The position numbers and the translations under genes were made by a program. From the NCBI GenBank assembly GCA_964528595.1, contig CAZGTM010000001.1:1-64000 (forward strand): a stretch of 64,000 bases of DNA, written 5' to 3'. A model generated the notes under the pieces. The model had not been told where the DNA came from. It saw only the letters and a program-made list of their open reading frames with translations, and did not search any database. This document shows, piece by piece, positions 24,462 through 31,580 of this stretch (positions within the stretch are counted from its first letter, which is position 1; the number at the start of each line of letters is the position of its first letter). Source of the stretch: CAYFKJ01 sp964528595. GTDB lineage: Bacteria; Pseudomonadota; Alphaproteobacteria; UBA2966.

Positions 24462-26279
24462 ATGGCGCCACCCATCCTCATTTTGCGGGACATCCATCTC
24501 GGTTTCGGCGGTGAGCCGTTGCTCGAAGGGGCCGAGCTGTCCTTGTCGGAGGGGGAACGCCTTTGTCTCGTGGGCCGCAACGGTTCGGGCAAATCGACCC
24601 TCCTCAAGGTCGCCGCCGGTCTGATCGAAGCCGACGGAGGCGAGCGCTTCCTGCAGCCCGGTAAGACGGTGCGGTACCTGGCGCAGGAACCAGATCTCGA
24701 CGGCTTTGCCACGGTCGGGGATTATGTGAACGCCGGACTGGCGCCGGGGGACGACCCCTACCGGGGCGTTCATCTCCTGGAAAAGCTCGGGCTGAGCGGG
24801 ACCGAGGATCCCGCCACGATATCCGGTGGCGAGGCCCGCCGGGCGGCGCTGGCCCGGGCCATGGCGCCGGCGCCCGATATTCTCCTGCTGGACGAGCCGA
24901 CCAACCACCTCGACCTGCCGGCCATCGAATGGCTGGAGAGCGAATTGCAATCGACACGCTCGGCCCTGATCCTGATCAGTCACGACCGGCGTTTCCTGGA
25001 GACCCTGTCGGGCGCGACGGTGTGGCTGGACCGCGGGACCTCGCGCCGTCTCGACCAGGGCTTCGGCAAGTTTGAAGCCTGGCGCGACGAGGTGCTGGCG
25101 CAGGAGGAGTTGGAGCGGCACAAGCTCGACCGCAAGATCGTGCGCGAGGAGCACTGGATCACCTACGGCGTGACGGCGCGGCGCAAGCGCAACCAGGGCC
25201 GGTTGCGCAAACTTCAAGCCCTGCGGCAGGAGCGGCGGGAACAGCGCCAGGTCACCGGCAATGTCCGCATGACGACCACGGAAAGCGGTCTTTCCGGCAA
25301 GATCGTTATCGAGGCGAAAGACGTTTCGAAATCGTACGACGGCCGCGCCATCGTCAGCGACCTGTCCCTGCGGGTGCGGCGCGGTGACCGGCTCGGCATC
25401 GTCGGGCCGAACGGTGTCGGCAAGACAACCTTGGTCAACTTGCTGACCGGGGCGTTGGCGCCGGACGGCGGCAGCGTCAAACAGGGCGCCAATCTTGAAC
25501 TGTCGGTGCTGGATCAGCGGCGCGACAGCCTCGATCCCGCCTGGACGCTGCAGGAGGCGCTGACGCGCGGCGGCGGCGATCAGGTGTCGGTCGGCGGCGC
25601 GCACAAGCACGTCATGAGCTACATGAAGGACTTCCTCTTTGCGCCGGAACAGGCCGGAACCGTTATCACGGCGCTTTCGGGCGGCGAGCGCGGGCGCTTG
25701 ATGCTGGCCCGCGGTCTGGCTCAGGCCTCAAACCTTTTGGTGCTGGACGAGCCGACCAACGATCTCGATCTCGAAACGCTCGATCTCCTGCAGGAGCAAT
25801 TGTCGGATTATCCCGGCACGGTTCTGCTGGTCAGCCACGACCGCGATTTCCTCGACCGCGTCGCCACGTCGGTTATCGCACCGGATGGCGACGGACGCTG
25901 GCTGGAATACGCCGGTGGTTACTCCGACATGCTAAGCCAGCGCGGCAGCAGGCCCGCTGACATTAAATCGGACGCTGCGGGGGGCAACGGCAAGCCCAAA
26001 GCTTCTCTCCGGCCGGCGAACCGAACCGCCAAGCCCGGCCGAAAGATGACCTTCAAGGACAAACACGCGTTGGAAACCCTGCCGGCCAGGATGGAGGCGC
26101 TGGCGGCCGCTATCGCCCGGCATCAAGCGGCACTAGCTGATGCCGATCTTTTCGCCCGCGACGCGGAAGCTTTTCAGGCTGCCGTCGACGGGCTCAAAGC
26201 GGCAGAGACCGACCTCGCCGCCGCCGAGGAGCAGTGGCTGGAACTCGAAATGCGCCGCGAGGAAATCGAGGGCGGTTGA
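24462..26279 (+). CDS. ABC-F family ATPase, Uup-like
   Basis: The 605-residue protein has no membrane segment and two ABC domains. Domain 1 (about 1-225) has Walker A GRNGSGKST, signature SGGEARRAALA and Walker B LLLDEPTNHLD. Domain 2 (about 285-500) has GPNGVGKTT, SGGERGRLMLA and LLVLDEPTNDLD. The interdomain linker is charged and Arg-rich (about 225-265). A C-terminal coiled coil follows at about 545-605. This layout is that of Uup, an ABC-F protein acting on ribosomes or branched DNA intermediates; it is not a transporter. It converges on the PEBP gene with 12 bases between stops. Confidence 0.88.
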   Translation: MAPPILILRDIHLGFGGEPLLEGAELSLSEGERLCLVGRNGSGKSTLLKVAAGLIEADGGERFLQPGKTVRYLAQEPDLDGFATVGDYVNAGLAPGDDPYRGVHLLEKLGLSGTEDPATISGGEARRAALARAMAPAPDILLLDEPTNHLDLPAIEWLESELQSTRSALILISHDRRFLETLSGATVWLDRGTSRRLDQGFGKFEAWRDEVLAQEELERHKLDRKIVREEHWITYGVTARRKRNQGRLRKLQALRQERREQRQVTGNVRMTTTESGLSGKIVIEAKDVSKSYDGRAIVSDLSLRVRRGDRLGIVGPNGVGKTTLVNLLTGALAPDGGSVKQGANLELSVLDQRRDSLDPAWTLQEALTRGGGDQVSVGGAHKHVMSYMKDFLFAPEQAGTVITALSGGERGRLMLARGLAQASNLLVLDEPTNDLDLETLDLLQEQLSDYPGTVLLVSHDRDFLDRVATSVIAPDGDGRWLEYAGGYSDMLSQRGSRPADIKSDAAGGNGKPKASLRPANRTAKPGRKMTFKDKHALETLPARMEALAAAIARHQAALADADLFARDAEAFQAAVDGLKAAETDLAAAEEQWLELEMRREEIEGG

Positions 26280-26291
26280 GGCCCTCAAACC

Positions 26292-26927
26292 CTACAGCAA
26301 ATCCTTGTTCAGCGTGTAGGTGCCGACGCACTGGCCTTGGCCAAGGACGTGGCCCTCCATGGCGGCCAGCGCTTCCGGACCGCCGAAGTTGCCGGAGAGG
26401 CCGAGGCTGGCGGTGTCCAGGGCATACACGGTGAAGACGTAGTGGTGCATGATCTCGTCGTTCCAGGGCGGGCAGGGGCCGTCGTAACCACCGTAGTCGC
26501 CGCCCATGTCGGCATCGCCGGCGAACCAATCGGTGTAATTGTTGAGGCCGCGCACGCCGTTCGCCGTGGGGCCGACATCCTTGCCACCCGCCGTGATGGC
26601 GTCGCTGTCGGCGCCGGCGGCTAGGCCTGAGGCGTCCGCGCCGATGTCCACCAGCACCCAATGGAAGAAATCGACGCGCGGCAGGTCGGCCGACACCGTC
26701 TTGCCTTCCTGATTGACGTCGTCGCCCACCGACGGCACGTCCGGGTCATGACAGATGATGGCGAAGGATTGGCTGCCCTCAGGAGCGCCGCTCCATGAAA
26801 TGGCCGGGCTGCGGTTTTCGCCCATGCTGACGTGGCCTTCATCCGCCGGAATGCAGAACGCGTAATCGCCGTGAATGCGGTCGCCGTCGTTCCAGGCGTC
26901 GATGGTTACGTTGAGCGTCGCGGTCAT
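26292..26927 (-). CDS. YbhB/YbcL family Raf-kinase-inhibitor-like protein (PEBP fold)
   Basis: The 211-residue protein follows the bacterial PEBP pattern: NRSPAISWSGAPEGSQSFAI, the CHDPDVP motif near residue 63, FFHWVLVDI, and GYDGPCPPWNDE with HHYVFTVYAL. These residues line the conserved anion-binding pocket. The biological role in bacteria is uncertain. It has no signal peptide, unlike some YbcL proteins, and an insert of about 40 residues around 100-140 makes it longer than YbhB (about 158). GGGAGG before the ATG at 26927 supports the start. It is divergent from the RraA-like gene. Confidence 0.85.
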   Translation of the reverse strand: MTATLNVTIDAWNDGDRIHGDYAFCIPADEGHVSMGENRSPAISWSGAPEGSQSFAIICHDPDVPSVGDDVNQEGKTVSADLPRVDFFHWVLVDIGADASGLAAGADSDAITAGGKDVGPTANGVRGLNNYTDWFAGDADMGGDYGGYDGPCPPWNDEIMHHYVFTVYALDTASLGLSGNFGGPEALAAMEGHVLGQGQCVGTYTLNKDLL

Positions 26928-27033
26928 GTGGGCCTCCCGAAAATGTTTGTATAGTATTGAGGGAATTATCCATGACCGGGCCCTGGGCGAAAACCTCTAA
27001 TCTCGGGCGGCGGAACTATTGGGGGAAGGCACG

Positions 27034-27753
27034 ATGTCGGAGACGGCGATTTCCGAAGACCTTTTGGCGGCGCTGGACCATGTCTCGACGGCGACGCTCA
27101 CCATGCAGTTATTGAAGCGCGGCTTTAGATCCTGCTACATCGCGGACGCCAAGCCGCTGACGCCGGACATGCCGCGCATCGCGGCGGTGGCCTACACGTT
27201 GCGCTTCATACCCATGCGGGAAGACCTCAGCAATCCCGAGATCCTCGGCGATCCCGAATACGCCCCGCGAAAAGCGATCGAGGATATCCCGCCGGGCCAG
27301 GCGCTGGTGGTCGACTGCCGCGGCGTGACCACGTCGGGCGTGATCGGCGACATCCTGGCGCTTCGTCTTAAGAGGCGCGGCGCGGCGGCGGTGATCGCCG
27401 ACGGCCCGGTGCGGGATGCCGGCGAAGTGGCGAAGACAGGTCTGCCGATCTACTGCACGGGCAGCGCCGCGCCGCCCAGTCTCGGCGATCATTTCGGCGC
27501 CGACGTGCAACGGCCCATCGCCTGCGGCGGCGTCGCGGTGTTTCCCGGCGATGTCGTGGTCGGCGACGGGGACGGCGTCGTCGTGGTGCCGCGCGGACTG
27601 GCTCACGAGGTCGCGGAGGCCGCCCTGGAACAGGAAAAGATGGAAGGTTTTCTGAAACTGCGCGTCGCCGACGGCCACCCCACCATCGGTACCTACCCGC
27701 CCGACGAGGCAACGTTAAAGGCCTACGAAGACTGGCTGAACGAGCACGAGTGA
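27034..27753 (+). CDS. RraA family protein (aldolase/decarboxylase-like)
   Basis: The 239-residue protein has the family core GVTTSGVIGDILALRLKRRG followed by ADGPVRDAGEV, containing the Asp/Arg residues that bind the divalent metal and oxyanion. Relatives act as 4-hydroxy-4-methyl-2-oxoglutarate / 4-carboxy-4-hydroxy-2-oxoadipate aldolases and oxaloacetate decarboxylases at the end of protocatechuate or gallate breakdown; others inhibit RNase E. It is longer than RNase-E-inhibitor RraA (about 160), which favours an enzyme. The ATG at 27034 with GGGGGAAGG just upstream is preferred over a TTG at 27019. It ends 21 bases before the inverted repeat at 27775. Confidence 0.8.
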   Translation: MSETAISEDLLAALDHVSTATLTMQLLKRGFRSCYIADAKPLTPDMPRIAAVAYTLRFIPMREDLSNPEILGDPEYAPRKAIEDIPPGQALVVDCRGVTTSGVIGDILALRLKRRGAAAVIADGPVRDAGEVAKTGLPIYCTGSAAPPSLGDHFGADVQRPIACGGVAVFPGDVVVGDGDGVVVVPRGLAHEVAEAALEQEKMEGFLKLRVADGHPTIGTYPPDEATLKAYEDWLNEHE

Positions 27754-27774
27754 AGGCGGATTATTATCCCGTGG

Positions 27775-27832
27775 CAATTAAATGGTGACAGGTACACTTT
27801 TTAAGAAAAGTGTACCTGTCACCATTTAATTG
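27775..27832. repeat. perfect 27-bp inverted repeat (copy 1), 4-base loop
   Basis: The arms 27775-27801 and 27806-27832 are exact reverse complements around TAAG. The core is GGTGACAGGTACACTTTT. The same 25-base arm recurs at 47847-47909 with a different loop. It lies between the convergent rraA-like and korB genes, 3 bases from the korB stop. There is no T-run after the stem, so it is not a standard intrinsic terminator, though the hairpin could still stop or stabilise transcripts. It resembles REP-type palindromes that are mobilised by RAYT transposases; that relation is inference. Confidence 0.85.
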
Positions 27833-27835
27833 ATC

Positions 27836-28726
27836 CTACTCGGCGGCTTGCGATCTCTTTCCGACATCGGCACCGGCCGCCGCCGCGATGGCGTCGAGGT
27901 TCTCGTTCAGGGTCGGGCGGTCCTCATGGAAGAAAACGCCAAGCGCCGGGCGCTGGGTTTTTTCGGCCTCGCGCATCGCCGCCAGCCGGTTCGACGTGTC
28001 ATGCTCTTCCGGTAGGTCGCGCACCGCCATGCTGATGTTGCCGTAGGTTTTGTTGGTTTTGTCGAAGGTGACGCAGGGGCTGAGGATGTGCAGGTAGGAA
28101 AACCCCTTGTGCGCCATCGCCTGGCGGATCATGTCGGCGAGGTGATGGGGTTCGCCGGCGTAGGCCTGGCCGACCCAGCTGGCGCCGTAGGAGAGCACCA
28201 TCATCAGCGGATTAAGGGGTGCCTCGCGGTTTTCGTAAGGCGTCGTTGAGGTCTTGAAGCCCTGATCGGAGGTCGGCGAGGTCTGACCCTTGGTCAGGCC
28301 GTAGATGCCGTTGTCGAACAACAGATAGGTGATATCGACATTGCGCTTGGCGGCGTGCGGAATGTGGCCGCCGCCGATGGCGAAGCCATCGCCGTCGCCG
28401 CCCACCACGACGACCGTCAGATCGTCGTTGGCCGTCTTGATCCCGGTGGCGACCGGCAGGGTGCGGCCGTGCAGGGTGTGGAAACCGTAGACGTCGACGA
28501 AGAAGGGGAAGCGCGAGGCGCAACCGATGCCGGAAACGCAGACTACGTCCTTGTTGTCGAGTTCCAGCTTGTTCAGCGCGTTGGTCACGCCTTCCGTCAT
28601 GCTGTAGTAGCCGCAGCCGGGACACCAGGTGGGCAGCGAGCCGGAGCGGTAGTCCAGACGCCCGCTCTCCTGGATTTGTTCGAGCTTTTCCTCGAGGTAG
28701 ACCGGGGCCCGCAATTCGGCGTTCAT
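27836..28726 (-). CDS. korB: 2-oxoglutarate:ferredoxin oxidoreductase-like beta subunit
   Basis: The 296-residue ThDP-binding beta subunit has WCPGCGYYSMTEGV near residue 34 (cluster-ligating Cys and ThDP contacts), SGIGCASRFPFF, GRTLPVATGIK, and the ThDP motif GGDGDGFAIGGGH near 108. It pairs with KorA to oxidise a 2-oxo acid (2-oxoglutarate is usual for this subfamily) to the acyl-CoA. It is the last gene of a minus-strand operon. The gap to korA is 24 bases. Some KorAB-like enzymes use other 2-oxo acids, so 2-oxoglutarate is probable, not certain. Confidence 0.88.
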   Translation of the reverse strand: MNAELRAPVYLEEKLEQIQESGRLDYRSGSLPTWCPGCGYYSMTEGVTNALNKLELDNKDVVCVSGIGCASRFPFFVDVYGFHTLHGRTLPVATGIKTANDDLTVVVVGGDGDGFAIGGGHIPHAAKRNVDITYLLFDNGIYGLTKGQTSPTSDQGFKTSTTPYENREAPLNPLMMVLSYGASWVGQAYAGEPHHLADMIRQAMAHKGFSYLHILSPCVTFDKTNKTYGNISMAVRDLPEEHDTSNRLAAMREAEKTQRPALGVFFHEDRPTLNENLDAIAAAAGADVGKRSQAAE

Positions 28727-28750
28727 GATGCTAACTCCTCGTGACCCGAT

Positions 28751-30547
28751 TTAGGCCGCGTCGCGGGCGTCGCGCCCGGCCAGACGGCGGATTTCATCCA
28801 ATATGTCGGCCACCCGCATGGGCGTGCCGGGCACCTTGTTGAGACGGTGGACCGGTTGTCCCAGCGTGCCCGAGACGAGACCGGCGAACTGGCCTTCGTA
28901 GTTGAGCTCGGGGATCAGGACTTCCTTGGCTGAGGCCATGAATTCGCGGATCGGCTCGACCGGTAGCGGCGAGAGCATGACGACCTTCATGGCGGCGCAG
29001 CGGATGCCTTCCTCGCGCGCCATCATCATGGCCTCCAGGGCCTCGCCGAAGGTCGAGCCCCAGGCCAGCAGGGCAACGTCGATCTCGCCCTCGTCACCAA
29101 ATCGCTTGGTGATGGTGATGCCGGGGTGATCGACGGCGGTTTCCAATTTGTCGTGGCGTTTGGCCGTCATATCGTGGTGCATCACGGGTTGGTCGTTGGG
29201 CCGGCCGCGCTCGTTGTGCTCCAGGCCGGTCACGGTATGGATGCCGCCGCGCTCGCCGGGTATGGCCCGCGGGCTGACGCCGTCCTCGGTCATGGCGAAA
29301 CGTTCGTAAGGAGCATCCGCCGAAGCCTCCATGTGTTTTGACATGTCCGGCTCGAAACGCTCCTCCGGCGATACCACGACGGTCTCGTAGCGGTTGGAAA
29401 GGTAAAGATCCAACAAGACGATTACCGGGGTCTGGTAGCGCTCGGCCATCTCGAAGGCCTTGCCGGCGCAACGCCAGCAGCCCTCGACGTTGGTCGGCGC
29501 CATCACGATGCGCCGGGCGTCGCCCGAACCGCCGAAGACGGCGAGATTGAGATCGGACTGCTCCGTCTTGGTCGGCATGCCGGTGGACGGCCCGCCGCGC
29601 TGCGAGACGAAGATCACCGACGGCACTTCGGCCATGACGCCGAGACCCAGCATCTCGGCCATCAGGGCGAGGCCGGGTCCGGAGGTGGCGGTCGCCGCCC
29701 GGGCGCCGGCGTAGCCCGCGCCGATGGTGGCGGCAATGGCCGATATCTCGTCCTCGGTCTGCAGCGAGCGCTTGCCGTGCTTGGGCATTTCCGTCGTCAG
29801 CCGCTCCATGATCGTCGTGGCCGGTGTGATGGGATAGCCGAAGTAGGTGTCGATGCCGGCGTCCAGGCAGCCGCGCGCGACGGCGGCGTTGCCGCTCAGC
29901 ATTTCGGCCTCGCCCAGACTTTCATCCCGGGCGGGCGGGTTGCCGACGCTGACATCGTCGAAACGGTACTCGTCTGCGCCCAGCTCGAAACCTGCATCGA
30001 AGGCGGCGACGTTGCTGGTCGTCACGGCTTCGGGCTTGGTACGGAACTTGGCGGCGATGACGTCGTGGAAGACCTCGCGCGGCAGGCCGTAGAGGCCGGC
30101 GACGAAACCCAGCGCGACCATGTTGCGTGAGCGGTTGCCGCCGGTGGCCCTTTCGGAAATTTCGCGCACCGCCAGGGCGTAGGGGATTTGACCCGGCAGC
30201 AGGTGGCCGGAGATGTGCCGGCCCTCGGCCAACAGGCTGATGGGGTGCGAATCATAGATAACGGCGCCGTAATCGCGCACCTCGGCGGCGTGGGGAATGG
30301 CGTGGCTGTCGTCCAGCGAGACCAAGATGTCGGTCTGCTGCTTCATCGAATAGACCTGCTCGCCGGTGATCCGGGTGCGCGAAACGCACTTGCCGAAGCC
30401 GCGGATCTCCGCCGGATACTGGTCGAAGGCGATGACCCGGTAACCGGCGCGGGCCATGGCCTGCTTCAGGATGTCGCCGACCGCGATGGTGCCGTCGCCG
30501 GCCGAGCCGCAAAAGGCAATCTGGATGTCCGTGCCGTTGGCGCTCAT
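28751..30547 (-). CDS. korA: 2-oxoglutarate:ferredoxin oxidoreductase-like alpha subunit (gamma-alpha fusion)
   Basis: The 598-residue protein has an N-terminal gamma domain (FCGSAGDGTIAVGDIL, about 10-185) fused to an alpha domain that begins near 215 (YFGYPITPATTIMERL). EDEISAIAATIGAGYAGARA and ATSGPGLALMAE follow, with a C-terminal domain II. The fusion is standard for the KorA subfamily. It overlaps the preceding flavoprotein gene by 4 bases. Electrons would leave via ferredoxin, or via the two flavoproteins encoded upstream in the same operon. Confidence 0.88.
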   Translation of the reverse strand: MSANGTDIQIAFCGSAGDGTIAVGDILKQAMARAGYRVIAFDQYPAEIRGFGKCVSRTRITGEQVYSMKQQTDILVSLDDSHAIPHAAEVRDYGAVIYDSHPISLLAEGRHISGHLLPGQIPYALAVREISERATGGNRSRNMVALGFVAGLYGLPREVFHDVIAAKFRTKPEAVTTSNVAAFDAGFELGADEYRFDDVSVGNPPARDESLGEAEMLSGNAAVARGCLDAGIDTYFGYPITPATTIMERLTTEMPKHGKRSLQTEDEISAIAATIGAGYAGARAATATSGPGLALMAEMLGLGVMAEVPSVIFVSQRGGPSTGMPTKTEQSDLNLAVFGGSGDARRIVMAPTNVEGCWRCAGKAFEMAERYQTPVIVLLDLYLSNRYETVVVSPEERFEPDMSKHMEASADAPYERFAMTEDGVSPRAIPGERGGIHTVTGLEHNERGRPNDQPVMHHDMTAKRHDKLETAVDHPGITITKRFGDEGEIDVALLAWGSTFGEALEAMMMAREEGIRCAAMKVVMLSPLPVEPIREFMASAKEVLIPELNYEGQFAGLVSGTLGQPVHRLNKVPGTPMRVADILDEIRRLAGRDARDAA

Positions 30548-31578
30548 AGGCTGTACTCCCAGAACGGTGACGAGATGCCACCGTCATCGGTTATGACAAG
30601 GTTTTCATCGACATCGGTGGTGAAGGGAACGTCCTCGCCCATCATGTTGCGGGCCGCCACCTCACCCATCGTGCGGACGTTGCGCCAACCATAGTAGAAG
30701 CGGTATTCGTTCTGCTCGGCCGACCAGATCTGGCAGACGTCGCCCGCCGCATACACTTCGTCGCGGGTGGTCTTGAGCTGCGGATTGACGAGCAATCCGC
30801 GCTCAATATCGACGCCGGCGGTGCTCATGAAATCGACCATCGGGGTGAGGCCGTAGAGCGGCATGACGATGTCGGCATCGATGCTGTTGCCGTTGACGAA
30901 GGCGACCCGGCGCGCCGACTTGCCGTTGGAGGTGTCCTCGACGTGCTCGACCTCTCCTTCGTCGGCCACCTCCAGGCCCATTTTTTCAAGCGCCGCGAGG
31001 TACGTCGGGCGTTCCTCCGCGCTGATCTCGTGGGGCCAGAAGGTGCGGTCGCCGGGCACGACGGTGACCCGGTAGCCGGTGTCGATCAGCGTGCGGGCGA
31101 GGTCGAGACCGATCATATCGGCGCCCAGCATGACGACGTGACCGCCCTTCGGGAGATCGTTGTACATTTTCATGGCTGCGCGGAAGGTCGTGAAGTTGTG
31201 CATCAGGTACACGGATTCCTGCAAGCGTTCCGGCAAGTAGCCCGCGCCACCGGTCGCCACCAGCAGCTGGTCGAAGCCGATCTCCTCGCGGTGGGCCAAT
31301 GTCAGTTTCCGCTGGGCCGTATCGACGTCGGCCACGATGCTCTTGCGCCACAACGAGATATTGTTGTCCCGGTAGTATTCCGGTGGATGCTGCAGATAAT
31401 CGCGCCAGTCCTGACGGCCGCGGAAGACGTCCGGCAGTTCGTAACGGTTGTAGAACAACAGCGCGCCGGCGGAAACAATGCTGATGCGGCAGTCCCTGTT
31501 GCGCTCACGCAGAATGTCTGCGGCGCGGTTGCCGGCGGCGCCGTTGCCGATGATCACGAGATGCGGCTGGTCGGCCAT
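30544..31578 (-). CDS. FAD-dependent pyridine nucleotide-disulphide oxidoreductase (rubredoxin/nitrite-reductase-like) in the kor operon
   Basis: The 344-residue protein has an N-terminal FAD motif (HLVIIGNGAAGNRAADILRE), a middle NAD(P)-binding part (GHVVMLGADMIGLDLARTLIDTG) and the second FAD contact VYAAGDVCQIW. LFYNRYELPDVFRG resembles the PY(x)RP/LS region of NADH-dependent ferredoxin or rubredoxin reductases. It lacks a C-terminal dimerisation domain of full length. The ATG at 31578 lies 2 bases after the stop of the GltD-like gene, and its end overlaps korA. It probably moves electrons between KorAB or ferredoxin and NAD(P)H. An open frame running upstream through the GltD-like gene is a shadow. 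Confidence 0.8.
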   Translation of the reverse strand: MADQPHLVIIGNGAAGNRAADILRERNRDCRISIVSAGALLFYNRYELPDVFRGRQDWRDYLQHPPEYYRDNNISLWRKSIVADVDTAQRKLTLAHREEIGFDQLLVATGGAGYLPERLQESVYLMHNFTTFRAAMKMYNDLPKGGHVVMLGADMIGLDLARTLIDTGYRVTVVPGDRTFWPHEISAEERPTYLAALEKMGLEVADEGEVEHVEDTSNGKSARRVAFVNGNSIDADIVMPLYGLTPMVDFMSTAGVDIERGLLVNPQLKTTRDEVYAAGDVCQIWSAEQNEYRFYYGWRNVRTMGEVAARNMMGEDVPFTTDVDENLVITDDGGISSPFWEYSL

Positions 31579-31580
31579 GG

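Noticed and set aside
27775..27832. Classical intrinsic terminator at repeat copy 1
   Set aside because: The T/A runs are inside the stem next to the loop and no U-run follows on either strand, so it is listed as a repeat.
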